A DNA stretch of 32,234 bases from Pyrinomonadaceae bacterium (GTDB taxonomy: Bacteria; Acidobacteriota; Blastocatellia; Pyrinomonadales; Pyrinomonadaceae). The stretch covers positions 1 through 32,234 of the forward strand of contig JAMQPH010000523.1 of assembly GCA_023717605.1 (NCBI GenBank), in the 5' to 3' direction. Every line of letters starts with the position of its first letter. Position 1 is the stretch's first letter. A model generated the notes under the pieces. That model made no database searches and had not been told where the DNA came from. It saw only the letters and a list, made by a program, of their open reading frames with translations. Made by a program: the position numbers and the translations under genes. Of this stretch, positions 15,034 to 24,251 are shown piece after piece.

Positions 15034-18000
15034 ATGCAAAAACTAGCTGAAATTTGTGTCCGGCGTCCGGTTTTTGCGACGATGCTGATCCTGAGCCTGA
15101 CGGTAGTCGGCCTCTTCTCGTATCGATCGCTCGGCGTTGACCTCTTCCCCAAAATTGACCTACCGACAATCACGATTACGGTCGTCAATCCAGGCGCCTC
15201 TCCGCAGGAGATTGAGACGGAAATCACAGACAAGGTCGAAGGCGCGGTTAACACCATCAGCGGTATCGACGAGCTTCGCTCCACTTCGGTCGAGGGTGTC
15301 TCCCAGGTCTTCATTGGTTTCTTGTTGGAGAAGAACCCCGATATTGCGGCTCAGGAAGTTCGCAACAAAATTGATTTGATTGCCAACGATTTACCTGTAA
15401 CAGCCGAGCAACCGATCGTTCAGAAACTCGACACCGATGCTGCGCCAGTAGTGCGCATCGCCGTTTCCGCTCCGCGTTCTTTGCGCGAGGTTACGGACGT
15501 AGCCGATAAGAAGATCAAAGAACAGATTGAATCGATTAATGGCGTCGGTGAGGTTCAGATTATCGGTGGCCGAACTCGTGAGATTCAGGTCTGGGTAGAT
15601 CCTGACAAGTTGCGCTCCTTTAACGTCACCGTCGCCGAAGTAGCGACCGCCGTGCGGGCGCAAAACATGGAAGTGCCGGGCGGGCGAGTTGACGAAGGCG
15701 CGCGTGAGCTGACTGTGCGTACGATGGGCCGCATCGTGGAGCCGGCCGAGTTCAACAATCTGGTCGTCGCCAATCGAGGCACTTATTCCGTTAAACTCAG
15801 CGACATTGGCTATGCGGAAGATGGGGCAGAGGAACCACGAACCGAAGCTCGCCTAAACGGCCAACCGGCCGTGACTCTCATCGTCTCGAAGCAATCGGGC
15901 CAGAATACTGTGGCCATCGCAGACGCCGTGAAAGAGCGTCTGAACGAGATTCAAAAAAGCTTACCGCCTGGATTCAAAACTCAGGTTGTCGGGGATCAGT
16001 CGATATTTATCAAGGCATCAATCAATTCGATCCGCACGCACTTGATCGAAGGCAGCATCCTGGCAGCCATCGTCGTTTTCATTTTCCTTTGGAGTTTTCG
16101 CTCGACGGTTATCGCCGCGCTGGCCATTCCCACTTCGCTGATCGCCACCTTCGGGCTGATGGCCGCGATGGGATTTACGTTGAATCAAATCACGATGCTG
16201 GCGCTGACTTTGATGGTGGGTATTGTGATCGACGACGCTATTGTCGTCCTTGAAAACATCTTTCGCTTCATTGAAGAGAAGGGTGTGCCTCCTTTCCAGG
16301 CAGCGATCGAAGGAACAAAGGAAATTGGTCTCGCCGTCATGGCGACAACGCTTTCTTTGCTCGCGGTGTTCTTGCCGGTAGGCTTTATGGGCGGCATTTC
16401 AGGCCGGTTTATGTCGTCGTTTGGCTTCACGGCCTCATTCGCTATCGCAGTTTCGCTGTTGGTTTCCTTCACGCTAACTCCGATGTTGTCGGCGCGGCTA
16501 ATCAAGCGCAGCAAAGATCAGACGACCCCCGATGGAGGAAAGCCGGTTCATCGCGATTCGAAGGAGTCGAGGTTCTATCGTCCGATTGATCGCGGCTACA
16601 CCCGCCTGTTGACCTGGTCCATGTCGCATCGCTGGATCATCGTTGCTGCGTGTTTGCTGGTAATCATAAGCATTGTGCCTCTGTTCATGTTTGTGGGGAA
16701 AAACTTCCTCCCGGTTGACGATCAATCTCAGTTTGAAATCAACGTACGCGCCCCCGAGGGGTCCACACTACCTGCAACTTCCGCTCTCACCGGGCGGATT
16801 GCCGCGGATCTCCGCCAGCTCCCCGGCGTCACCGATACGTTAACCACGATCGGCGGTGGACAACAGGAGCAGGTCAACGTCGCGACAATCTACGTCAAGC
16901 TGAAACCGATTGAGGAGCGCAGCGTTACGCAGAATGACTTGATGGTGCGGGCCCGCTCCGAAATATTGGGCAAGTATCTTAAGGAGTTTCCGGGACAGCT
17001 GCGCACCAGCGTCCAACAGGTCGCCACGATCTCAGGCGGCGGATTCCGCAATGCCGATATCCAGTACGTCATTAACGGGCCGGATCTGGAGCAACTGACA
17101 AAGTACTCGGATGAGTTGTTAGCCAAGATGAAAACCATTCCGGACGTGGTTGACGCTGACTCGACTCTGGTTACCGGCAAGCCTGAATTGCGAGTCGTCA
17201 TCGATCGCGCGCGGGCAGCAGACCTCGGTGTTCGAGTAGCCGATATCGCTCAGGCACTCAATATTCTGGTTGCCGGTCAAGAGGTATCCACCTTTAACGC
17301 GGGCACTGACCAATACAACGTTCGGGTACGAGCGATCGGAGCATTTCGCGCCAGCGTCGAAGGTCTGAAGCGGATGATAGTGTCTTCATCCAAGATTGGC
17401 TGGGTCAGCCTCGACAACCTGGTTCGGGTTGAGGAAGGCACCGGACCGTCAGCCATTGATCGTTTGAATCGTCAGCGGCAGGTGATGTTGCTGGGCAACG
17501 TCAAACCAGGTGGATCGCAGGCGGCAGTCATCCAGAAGATGGATGAGTTTGCCAAAGAGTCGAAGATTGGGGGAGCGTACACAACCGGATTGGCCGGGCG
17601 CTCGAAGGAGCTTGGCCGGACAGCTTACTACTTCGGACTCGCTTTCCTCCTGTCTTTTGTATTCATGTACATGGTGCTGGCGGCACAATTCGAATCGTTC
17701 ATTCACCCTGTCACCATCTTGTTGACACTGCCCCTCGCAATTCCCTTCGGCATCCTTTCGCTCCTGGTTACCGGACAGACGGTGAATATTTTCTCCGGCC
17801 TGGGACTGTTGCTGCTTTTCGGCGTGGTTAAGAAAATCGCGATTCTTCAGATCGATCATACCAACCAACTGCGCGCGCAGGGTATGGAACGTTTCGAAGC
17901 AATCATTCGGGCGAACCGTGAACGTTTGCGGCCCATCCTGATGACCACTATCGCGCTCGTGGCCGGCATGTTGCCCCTGACGATCTCCCGTGGTCCGGGG

Positions 18001-18225
18001 TCGGGTACGAGTCGGTCTATCGGTGTGCTGGTTGTAGGCGGACAGTCTCTCTGTCTACTGCTGACGCTGCTGGCGGTGCCGGTTTTCTATTCGCTCTTTG
18101 ACGATCTCGCGCGCAGTCGAGTTTGGGGGGCAATTGGCGCGCTCACCACCGGCGCGTTCGCCTGGATGCGACGTAAAGGGGCGAGCGCGACTGCATCGCT
18201 TTTTAGCGTGATAACGAGGGAGTGA
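15034..18225 (+). CDS. RND multidrug efflux permease (HAE1 family)
   Basis: The 1063-residue proton-driven pump has the AcrB-type plan: TM1 at about 13-30, a large periplasmic porter loop, TM2-6 at about 335-495, TM7 near 532-555, a second periplasmic loop and TM8-12 at about 870-1040. The proton-relay aspartates D400 and D401 are present in TM4 (GIVIDDAIVVLENI), and a TM10 lysine lies in LLFGVVKKIAILQ. The length is normal. Substrates cannot be predicted, and sequence features are closer to hydrophobe/amphiphile pumps than to metal pumps. It acts with the adaptor upstream and the TolC-like channel downstream. Confidence 0.96.
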   Translation: MQKLAEICVRRPVFATMLILSLTVVGLFSYRSLGVDLFPKIDLPTITITVVNPGASPQEIETEITDKVEGAVNTISGIDELRSTSVEGVSQVFIGFLLEKNPDIAAQEVRNKIDLIANDLPVTAEQPIVQKLDTDAAPVVRIAVSAPRSLREVTDVADKKIKEQIESINGVGEVQIIGGRTREIQVWVDPDKLRSFNVTVAEVATAVRAQNMEVPGGRVDEGARELTVRTMGRIVEPAEFNNLVVANRGTYSVKLSDIGYAEDGAEEPRTEARLNGQPAVTLIVSKQSGQNTVAIADAVKERLNEIQKSLPPGFKTQVVGDQSIFIKASINSIRTHLIEGSILAAIVVFIFLWSFRSTVIAALAIPTSLIATFGLMAAMGFTLNQITMLALTLMVGIVIDDAIVVLENIFRFIEEKGVPPFQAAIEGTKEIGLAVMATTLSLLAVFLPVGFMGGISGRFMSSFGFTASFAIAVSLLVSFTLTPMLSARLIKRSKDQTTPDGGKPVHRDSKESRFYRPIDRGYTRLLTWSMSHRWIIVAACLLVIISIVPLFMFVGKNFLPVDDQSQFEINVRAPEGSTLPATSALTGRIAADLRQLPGVTDTLTTIGGGQQEQVNVATIYVKLKPIEERSVTQNDLMVRARSEILGKYLKEFPGQLRTSVQQVATISGGGFRNADIQYVINGPDLEQLTKYSDELLAKMKTIPDVVDADSTLVTGKPELRVVIDRARAADLGVRVADIAQALNILVAGQEVSTFNAGTDQYNVRVRAIGAFRASVEGLKRMIVSSSKIGWVSLDNLVRVEEGTGPSAIDRLNRQRQVMLLGNVKPGGSQAAVIQKMDEFAKESKIGGAYTTGLAGRSKELGRTAYYFGLAFLLSFVFMYMVLAAQFESFIHPVTILLTLPLAIPFGILSLLVTGQTVNIFSGLGLLLLFGVVKKIAILQIDHTNQLRAQGMERFEAIIRANRERLRPILMTTIALVAGMLPLTISRGPGSGTSRSIGVLVVGGQSLCLLLTLLAVPVFYSLFDDLARSRVWGAIGALTTGAFAWMRRKGASATASLFSVITRE

Positions 18226-18227
18226 TC

Positions 18228-18256
18228 TCGCAAAGGCGCAAAGTGTGCAAAGACCC
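18228..18256. repeat. Short CGCAAAGGCGCAAAG iterated words after the pump gene
   Basis: Three to four near copies of GCAAAG (cgcaaag, gcgcaaag, tgcaaag, cccaaag) begin two bases after the pump stop codon (18223-18225). No second arm is seen. It fits the window-wide habit of iterated words sitting right at stop codons. Confidence 0.5.
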
Positions 18257-18305
18257 AAAGAAGAAGTTCTAGGATTGAAGGTTAAGAAATAGGTTATTAG
18301 AAGCC

Positions 18306-20069
18306 ATGACTAAGTTGTACTTCAGATTGGTCCCGCTAACAGTGGTTTTCGGTCTTCTCTGCGCCACGGGTGCGGCGGGCCAGGAACCGATGGCATCACC
18401 AACTCCAGCGGTCGAACAGAGTGTGCGCGTGCCAGCGATAGCTCCCGACTTTCGGCCGGAGCGGAAACCTTTGCCGCAGCTCGGCCGCGTTGGTGTGGAC
18501 ATGGAACAGCAGCGACCGCTAGCGCTGCGTGAAGCTCTGGCCGCTGCGCTGGAGAACAACAAAGACATCGAAGTCGCGCGGCACAATGTAAAGATTGCCG
18601 AATTTGACTTATTGGGTTCACGCGGCGCTTACGATCCGCGGTTGAGTTCTTCAACATATTTCGAGCGCATCAAGACTCCCATCTCCAGCTTCTTGAGTGG
18701 AGGCTCCAACGGCTCGATAACACAGAATGACTTTACCGGCACGGCGCGGCTCGAGGGTCTTTCACCAAAACTTGGCGGCACTTACCGGCTGGATTTCTCG
18801 TCCATCCGCCTGACTACGGACAACCAGTTTACCGGGCTTACTCCGCAGTACCCAACAGCACTGACTTTCAACTACACGCAGCCTTTGCTGCGTGGACTCA
18901 AGGTTGACAACAGTCGGCGGCAGATTGAGATTGCCAGGAAGAATCTTTCGCTCACCGACGCGCAATTTCGGCAGCGGGCAGTTGAGACGATAACCAGCGT
19001 GCAGCGTGCTTACTGGGACCTGGTCTTTGCGCTGAGAAATCTGCAGATCCAGCGAGATGCCGTGCGAGATTCGCGGACCCAACTTGAGCACAACCAACGT
19101 CTCGTTACCGAGGGTATGTTGGCGCCGATAGACGTCGTTGCGGTAGAAGCACAACTCGCGGGCTTTGAACAAACCCTCTTCTCCGCTCTTGAAGAGGTAT
19201 CGCGCAGCGAAAACAATCTCAAAAATCTAATTGCCAAAGACCATCAGTCCGAGATCTGGAGCGTGTCGCTGATCCCGACCGATTCTGTTGATCTGGTTCC
19301 ATCCAGTGTGTCTCTGGACGAAGCGATGAAGGTCGCGATGGAAAACCGTGCGGAACTGCAACAGTCGAACGTGGTGCGCGAAATCAATCAAATCGACCAG
19401 AGTTTCTTTCGAGATCAAACCAAACCACAAATTGATCTGGTGGGAAGTTACGGCGTCGTTGGGTTAGCGGGCGCGATCAACAGCAGCGCGATAAATCCCT
19501 TCGCCTCGACAGCCCAAATTCGCGACCGGGTAAATCTGTTGTCGGAGTTGGAAGGGATCCCGCCCTTACCTACGCCGCCGCCACAAACATTTCCCAGCGA
19601 CCTGATTGGCGGCTACGGTCAATCGCTCCAAGTCCTCGCCGGGAATCGTTACAGCAACTTCCGTGTCGGTGTGCAGATTAGTTTGCCTTTACGTAACCGA
19701 ACCGCTGAGGCGCAGTTAGGCCGATCACTGGTTGAGGGCCAACGCATTGCAACTCAGCGCGAGCAATTGGAGCAGTCTATCCAGGTGGATGTGAGAAATG
19801 CTTTGCAGGCGATGCGGAGTGCGGAAGCCAGGTTGCGGGCAGCGGCTGCGGCGCGCGAGGCTAGCGAGCAACAGTATGCGAGTGAACAAAGAAAACTGGA
19901 TGCCGGACAATCGACGGTGTTTTTGGTGTTGGAGCGACAGACAGCATTAACGACGGCCCGGGGAAATGAGCTTCGCGCTCAAACGGATCTGAACAAAGCG
20001 TCCGCCGAATTGCAGCGGGCAACCGGGAATGCCCTAACGGGAAATAGCATCGTGGTGCGTGTGCGCTGA
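18306..20069 (+). CDS. TolC-like outer-membrane efflux protein
   Basis: The 587-residue protein has a signal peptide (MTKLYFRLVPLTVVFGLLCA, ending near GAAGQ) and two OEP repeats of coiled-coil helices with beta-barrel strands. Typical motifs are present: LREALAAALENNKDIEVAR (about 79-97), RAYWDLVFALRNLQIQRDAV (about 236-255) and, in the second half, RVGVQISLPLRNRTAEAQLG (about 456-475). A coiled coil of the pattern EARLRAAAAAREASEQQY then follows. It completes the tripartite pump and is the last gene of the operon. It is somewhat long because of a loop near 395-450 rich in Pro and Ser. Confidence 0.94.
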   Translation: MTKLYFRLVPLTVVFGLLCATGAAGQEPMASPTPAVEQSVRVPAIAPDFRPERKPLPQLGRVGVDMEQQRPLALREALAAALENNKDIEVARHNVKIAEFDLLGSRGAYDPRLSSSTYFERIKTPISSFLSGGSNGSITQNDFTGTARLEGLSPKLGGTYRLDFSSIRLTTDNQFTGLTPQYPTALTFNYTQPLLRGLKVDNSRRQIEIARKNLSLTDAQFRQRAVETITSVQRAYWDLVFALRNLQIQRDAVRDSRTQLEHNQRLVTEGMLAPIDVVAVEAQLAGFEQTLFSALEEVSRSENNLKNLIAKDHQSEIWSVSLIPTDSVDLVPSSVSLDEAMKVAMENRAELQQSNVVREINQIDQSFFRDQTKPQIDLVGSYGVVGLAGAINSSAINPFASTAQIRDRVNLLSELEGIPPLPTPPPQTFPSDLIGGYGQSLQVLAGNRYSNFRVGVQISLPLRNRTAEAQLGRSLVEGQRIATQREQLEQSIQVDVRNALQAMRSAEARLRAAAAAREASEQQYASEQRKLDAGQSTVFLVLERQTALTTARGNELRAQTDLNKASAELQRATGNALTGNSIVVRVR

Positions 20070-20076
20070 ATTCTGC

Positions 20077-20229
20077 TTAGAGCACCGCTTCGAGGATGAA
20101 CAAGCCGCCGATGCAGCCTAGAATGCAGACGGCGGCGGCAATGATGTACCACTGAATAAGTTTAGTTCTGCATGCGCGGCATCGTGTTCGGGACCACACC
20201 ACCGGTCTGCCGCAGTTTGGGCACCTCAT
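20077..20229 (-). CDS. Tiny zinc-ribbon membrane protein
   Basis: The 50-residue protein starts MRCPNCGRPVVWSRTRCRAC, a four-cysteine CPNC...CRAC zinc ribbon. One transmembrane helix follows (about 27-48, IAAAVCILGCIGGLFILEAV). The ATG at 20229 overlaps the TGA of the upstream endonuclease-family gene as ATGA, which points to translational coupling and decides the start. A longer frame from 20277 would lie wholly inside that gene. Function is unknown. Confidence 0.7.
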   Translation of the reverse strand: MRCPNCGRPVVWSRTRCRACRTKLIQWYIIAAAVCILGCIGGLFILEAVL

Positions 20230-21188
20230 TTTGTTGTCCCCGAGGATTTCAAGCGGACCACAGTCCACAGCGGCCAATGATCAGACAAGTCGATCTTCTT
20301 ATCTATTCCATGGCTGGTGGCCTCCAGCCCTCGCAGCCAAATCCAATCCAGCTTCAGCCTTACCGGAATTAACAGCACAGTTCGGAGGAAAGTCGACTTA
20401 CCGTTCGCGAAGGGCGTCGTGAAGTTTTCGCGAATAAAGAGCTCAGATGTTTTCTTCACCGCTGAAGGCTCCCACGTATTCAAATCACCCAGAATGACCG
20501 CGCGCATGTGCTTCGGATACTGAGCCAGATCCTCCAGCACAGCCTTGGTTTGCGCGATCTTCTTGTCTACCGACATCCTGTTTTCAGAGTGAACCGAATA
20601 GACTCGCAAGTGGGTTCCTCCTATATCAACAGTGGCCCCAATTGCTACGCGCCTTCTACGGCCCGGACCCGGATGCGGTAAGACGATACGACGAACATCC
20701 GTCAAGGGATAACTGCACAGGATAGCAACTCCGGTCTCCTCTTCCATCTCCGACTTTGGAGTTGGTGGCGCAGCCCAAGCGTAGTAATGCCCGAGTTTAT
20801 CAGCCATCGATTTCACAGTATTCAAGTTGCCGGTTCGTTTCTTGTTGCGGTCGACTTCTTGTAAGCCAACAATACTAGCATCCGCGATTTCGCTGTCGTG
20901 CCTGAGAAGTTTCGCTAGTTCATTTAGCTCTTCGCCTCCACGCCAGCGAATATTGTAGGAAACCACCTTGATCTCAGCCGGGGATTTTGGTGCATCTGCG
21001 AGGGTTGGTGCGCGACCTGTTTCCACCAATTCTGAATCAGCTGTGCGGGCGGCCTGAGGGAACCCGGTAGTAGCAGAGAATGGAGCTACACAAAGAGGCA
21101 CTAGCAGCAGGCTGAAGCGCAGCAATACTTTCAACGGTTGATGTCTAATCTCGGCCGTGATATCGGCAACCTCTACCAAATTTTGCAT
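20226..21188 (-). CDS. Endonuclease/exonuclease/phosphatase (EEP) family protein, exported or membrane-anchored
   Basis: About 320 residues from the ATG at 21188. A hydrophobic segment (LLRFSLLLVPLCVAPFSATT, about 22-41) acts as signal or anchor. The EEP fold follows with its metal and catalytic motifs in order: VSYNIRW, LQEVDRN, VAILCSYPL, VILGDLNTW and the closing LSDHWPLW. Such proteins are DNases, phosphodiesterases or sphingomyelinase-like enzymes; substrate is not predictable. The start is uncertain: no clear Shine-Dalgarno is visible and the frame remains open up to 21278, inside the GNAT gene. Confidence 0.85.
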   Translation of the reverse strand: MQNLVEVADITAEIRHQPLKVLLRFSLLLVPLCVAPFSATTGFPQAARTADSELVETGRAPTLADAPKSPAEIKVVSYNIRWRGGEELNELAKLLRHDSEIADASIVGLQEVDRNKKRTGNLNTVKSMADKLGHYYAWAAPPTPKSEMEEETGVAILCSYPLTDVRRIVLPHPGPGRRRRVAIGATVDIGGTHLRVYSVHSENRMSVDKKIAQTKAVLEDLAQYPKHMRAVILGDLNTWEPSAVKKTSELFIRENFTTPFANGKSTFLRTVLLIPVRLKLDWIWLRGLEATSHGIDKKIDLSDHWPLWTVVRLKSSGTTK

Positions 21189-21232
21189 AATAACTATGAT
21201 AACTAACGGTTCTCGCAGCCGACAGACCAACC

Positions 21233-21871
21233 TTAAATGCCTCGTTGCGGAGTTACCGCTGCGCGTGGCCGTAGACAACTCGAACTTTTTACGTTAAATC
21301 GCATTATTGGCCGCGACTTTGATCGGCGTAGCACTTCTCGAAATCCCGCTGCCTTAAACGCCGATGGTATCCCGTGCCATAGAAAAGGATCGGGCATATT
21401 TCCCATCGACGGTTCGACCGGATAACCCTCCACGATCTTCGCACCGCGCTTTGCAGCGAACTCAATGGCCGCCTTCAGCAGCTTAGTGGAAACGCCTCTT
21501 CGCCGGTATGGCTTCTTAATAAACAAACAGGAAATAGACCAAACTGCCTGCTCATCAACAGGCTTTAGAATACGTGAACGCTCGAGGGCAACATAGTCCT
21601 CGCGAGGCGCCACGGCGCACCACCCCACGGGTTCGTTGCCCACGTATGCGAGCAGGCCAGGCTCTCGACTAGTAATCACGACCTTCTTGAACGCACGTTT
21701 GTTGCCCTCGCCTTTACCGGCGTCAAACTCCTTGCGCGGCAAGCGCCAGAACATGCACCAGCACCCGCCGCAAGCCCCACGCTCGCCAAACAATTCCTCC
21801 AGGTCAGACCAGCGCGCGGGCGTGCACGGGTGAAATTCCAAATCAGGAACTTGATTTTTTGGTTGTGCCAT
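21233..21871 (-). CDS. GNAT-family N-acetyltransferase
   Basis: The 212-residue protein has the acetyl-CoA-binding motif A (WSISCLFIKKPYRRRGVSTK followed by LLKAAIEFAAKRG, about 112-144) of GNAT enzymes. An N-terminal cysteine-rich signature GACGGCWCMFWR (about 33-44) is typical of one uncharacterised GNAT subgroup. The substrate is unknown. It starts 11 bases after the stop of the asparaginase-like gene and is probably co-transcribed with it. The last ~15 residues are basic and may be non-conserved. Confidence 0.88.
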   Translation of the reverse strand: MAQPKNQVPDLEFHPCTPARWSDLEELFGERGACGGCWCMFWRLPRKEFDAGKGEGNKRAFKKVVITSREPGLLAYVGNEPVGWCAVAPREDYVALERSRILKPVDEQAVWSISCLFIKKPYRRRGVSTKLLKAAIEFAAKRGAKIVEGYPVEPSMGNMPDPFLWHGIPSAFKAAGFREVLRRSKSRPIMRFNVKSSSCLRPRAAVTPQRGI

Positions 21872-21882
21872 GATCTCTTCTT

Positions 21883-23001
21883 TTACTCAGTCGGCTTGCC
21901 CGGGAGGAATGCATCGCTCTTTATCGTTTGCGGGCCCCGATCGTTGCAGATGGCGAACGAAGGGCCTTCATACATCGTGACGCCGGCGTATTCGCCTTTC
22001 GCGTTCAGAATGTAGAAGTTGATGCCGAAGTTCGGATTTCCTTTGCTGTTAAGAAGCCTTTTCTCAATGGTGTTTGCTTTGATGCGTTTGAGCGCCTCCA
22101 TGCCGGCGTCTTTCGGGTGGGCGCCACGACTCATTTCTTCAACAATCAGGAACGAGCATAGGTTATAGAGATTTGCTTCGCCTCTTCCGGTTGAGCCGGC
22201 CGCGCCAACGCTGCCATCAACATAAAGCCCTGCTCCCAGGATTGGTGAGTCACCCACTCGGCCGGGAATCTTCCAGGCCAGACCGCTCGTGGTTGTCACA
22301 CCGCAGATTTCGCCTTTTGAGTTTATGCCGTTGCAGTTGATTGTTCCGTAATAGTGGTCCGGGTCGATTAGACCTTCGGCAACCATCTTCAAACCTTCTC
22401 GATGCCAGACTTCTGACCGGGTTTTTGGATCAAGATAGTGGGAAGGATCGGTGCGACGCTTCCACTCCAGCCATAATCCCCGCGAGTGCTCAGTGTTGAG
22501 ATCGTCTTCTATCTTAAAACCCATGTTGCGGGCAAACATCTGCGCGCCTTTCCCGACTATTAGATGGTGATCGGTGGTTTCCAGCACCGCTTTCGCAACC
22601 AGCGATGGCGTGCGGACGCCTTCGAGCGATGCCACAGCTCCGGCCCGTTTCCTGGGTCCATGCATACATGAGGCATCAAGCTGCACCACACCGTCCGCAT
22701 TTGGCAGTCCGCCGTAACCCACGCTGTCGTCAAGCGGATCGAGTTCACAGATGTTGACGCCGGCAATCACCGCATCAAGCACGTCCGCTCCTTGCGTCAT
22801 CATGGTGAATGCCTTCTGCACAGAGGTCACGTTGCCATCGTGCTTGAAACGGTTTCCGTTGGCGGAAGCAATGACCAGGGGCTTCACTCCACTCTGAATA
22901 ACCACCGCCGAGAACTGGCCCACCGCTGATTTACTGGCGGCGAGAGTTAGGCCGGCGACCGCGCTATTCCTCATGAAGTCACGACGTTTGATCTTTTTCA
23001 T
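21883..23001 (-). CDS. N4-(beta-N-acetylglucosaminyl)-L-asparaginase-like Ntn hydrolase, Tat-exported
   Basis: The 372-residue protein belongs to the glycosylasparaginase/isoaspartyl peptidase family, which self-cleaves to expose a catalytic threonine. That residue is T220 in HYYGTIN. The family blocks TTTSGLAWKIPGRVGDSP, GAGLYVD and AAGSTGRGE follow. A twin-arginine signal (KRRDFMRNSAVAGLTLAASK) suggests folding before export to the periplasm. GGAGAAAC precedes the ATG. The likely substrate is a glycosylated or modified asparagine from glycoprotein or peptide breakdown. It heads a four-gene run with GNAT, EEP protein and zinc-ribbon protein. Confidence 0.92.
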   Translation of the reverse strand: MKKIKRRDFMRNSAVAGLTLAASKSAVGQFSAVVIQSGVKPLVIASANGNRFKHDGNVTSVQKAFTMMTQGADVLDAVIAGVNICELDPLDDSVGYGGLPNADGVVQLDASCMHGPRKRAGAVASLEGVRTPSLVAKAVLETTDHHLIVGKGAQMFARNMGFKIEDDLNTEHSRGLWLEWKRRTDPSHYLDPKTRSEVWHREGLKMVAEGLIDPDHYYGTINCNGINSKGEICGVTTTSGLAWKIPGRVGDSPILGAGLYVDGSVGAAGSTGRGEANLYNLCSFLIVEEMSRGAHPKDAGMEALKRIKANTIEKRLLNSKGNPNFGINFYILNAKGEYAGVTMYEGPSFAICNDRGPQTIKSDAFLPGKPTE

Positions 23002-23034
23002 GTTTCTCCAAAGAAGTAGAATTCAAGCGAACTT

Positions 23035-23070
23035 AGAGTTCAAGTAGTTTAGAGTTCAAGCTTTAGCTTG
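23035..23070. repeat. REP-like repeat, left flank of the Y1 transposase gene
   Basis: It contains two AGAGTTCAAG words and the perfect small hairpin CAAGCT-TT-AGCTTG (23057-23070), followed by GTGGCC. Read backwards it matches the right-flank copy at 23738-23777 apart from a four-base indel and one mismatch. It is part of a REP-transposase unit. Confidence 0.85.
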
Positions 23071-23108
23071 TGGCCACGCCGGATCACAGCGTCCAGTGAA
23101 TCGAGCAA

Positions 23109-23708
23109 CTAGCGATCCCACTTCTTACCGTAATCCAGTATCGGATACTCCTTCCAAAGTGTTTTCGCGCGCTCATAACCAACTTGCTCAAGAAACTCCC
23201 GCGCGCTTGACCACGGCCAATCCTGCCAGTGCTCTACATATCCATGGTGTACGGGGTTATGGTGCACGTAATTCAAAGTAGCCAGAAAGTGTCGTTCGGA
23301 CTTCATCGGACGCTCAAAGCAGTTGTGCCACACTTTTCGTCCGCGAAGGTTATCCTCGCCATTCCATTTGAATGATGAGCGCCCGTGGAATTGCCCCAAA
23401 CCGCGCCGCAATTCTTTTATTTGATCAGTTTTGATTAGAGCGTGATAATGGTTCGGGAGTATACACCAGGCGTAAATCTGCGAACAAAACCCTTCGCATA
23501 CCTCAATTACTGATGCTTCGCATTCTGTCATCCGTTCCGCGGTGGTGCCTATAACGGACTGATGCTCGTAACACGCAGATGAAATGAGGTATTGACGACT
23601 CCCCTCAAAGTCCAGGTGAGGTGGTGAATGCCACGGCAGATGACCGGACTGACGAAGTGCAAGAGCCTCTTGCTTTTGAATTTCGGTGAGCTTACGCTAG
23701 TTGTACAT
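23109..23708 (-). pseudogene. REP-associated Y1 (HUH) transposase, TAG stop at codon 4
   Basis: Reading back from 23109 in one frame gives a full transposase-like protein of about 199 codons. It includes KLTEIQKQEALALRQSGHLP, WHSPPHLDFEGSRQYLISSA, the HUH motif in NHYHALI and the catalytic tyrosine in NYVHHNPV. These single-strand transposases (RAYT/TnpA_REP) mobilise REP hairpins. The natural ATG at 23708 is followed by TAC AAC TAG, so the reading frame is closed by an amber codon at 23697-23699. The first ATG after that (23531) would remove the N-terminal third of the fold. The gene is therefore probably dead unless an alternative start or suppression is used. Inverted REP-like repeats lie on both sides. 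Confidence 0.85.
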
Positions 23709-23737
23709 CGAGTCGTGAGGGGCGCCTGTGGGCGCAG

Positions 23738-23777
23738 CAAGCTAAAGCTTGAACTCTGAACTACTTGAGTGAACTCT
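23738..23777. repeat. REP-like repeat, right flank of the Y1 transposase gene
   Basis: This is the inverted copy of the left flank. It has the CAAGCT-AA-AGCTTG hairpin (23738-23751), then GAACTCTGAACTACTTGAG and a second GAACTCT word. The pair brackets the transposase gene as in REP-transposase units. Confidence 0.85.
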
Positions 23778-23789
23778 AAAACTTTCGTC

Positions 23790-24245
23790 TCATTGGTGCA
23801 AGCTTTCTTTGATTCTCTCAGCGGTCTTTGGTCCAATACCGTCGACCAATTCCAAACCGCCGCTAGCGACGAACTTCTTTAGCTCAGCAAGCGAAGAGAC
23901 TTTGAACTTCTGATGGAGAGTAGCTGCGGTCTTTGGTCCAATTCCGGGGATCTCAAGCAGGTCAAGTAGGGTAGCCGGCGTTTCCGTGGTGATTCGTTCC
24001 CACGCGTCGAACGTGCCGCGATCAAGAAGCTCGACAATCTTTCCGGCGATTGCTTTCCCGACTCCGGGAATGCTCTGCAAGCCCGGGAGACCCTCATTTG
24101 CGGCGATTGTTTTTAAAGGCTTCGGCCAGGTTTCGATGGCCTCGCCGGCATTGCGATAAGAGCGCCAGCGAAAAGGATCGTCGCCCCGAAGCTCCATCAG
24201 TGCCGCAAGGCGGTAAAAACTCCGGGCGATGGCTTCGTTGTCCAT
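23790..24245 (-). CDS. Stand-alone PolX-type N-terminal helix-hairpin-helix protein
   Basis: The 151-residue protein matches the N-terminus of family X DNA polymerases: the 8-kDa lyase-like domain (IARSFYRLAALMELRGDDPF then RWRSYRNAGEAIE, about 5-37). Three helix-hairpin-helix motifs follow (SIPGVGKAIAGKI near 58, EIPGIGPKTAATL near 98, VDGIGPKTAERI near 135). It ends there: no polymerase palm/thumb and no PHP nuclease domain follow, and the DNA downstream is repeat and transposase. It starts six bases after the argB stop and so is probably transcribed with the arginine operon. It may bind gapped DNA or carry 5'-dRP lyase activity; function is inferred. Confidence 0.85.
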   Translation of the reverse strand: MDNEAIARSFYRLAALMELRGDDPFRWRSYRNAGEAIETWPKPLKTIAANEGLPGLQSIPGVGKAIAGKIVELLDRGTFDAWERITTETPATLLDLLEIPGIGPKTAATLHQKFKVSSLAELKKFVASGGLELVDGIGPKTAERIKESLHQ

Positions 24246-24251
24246 TCGTAG

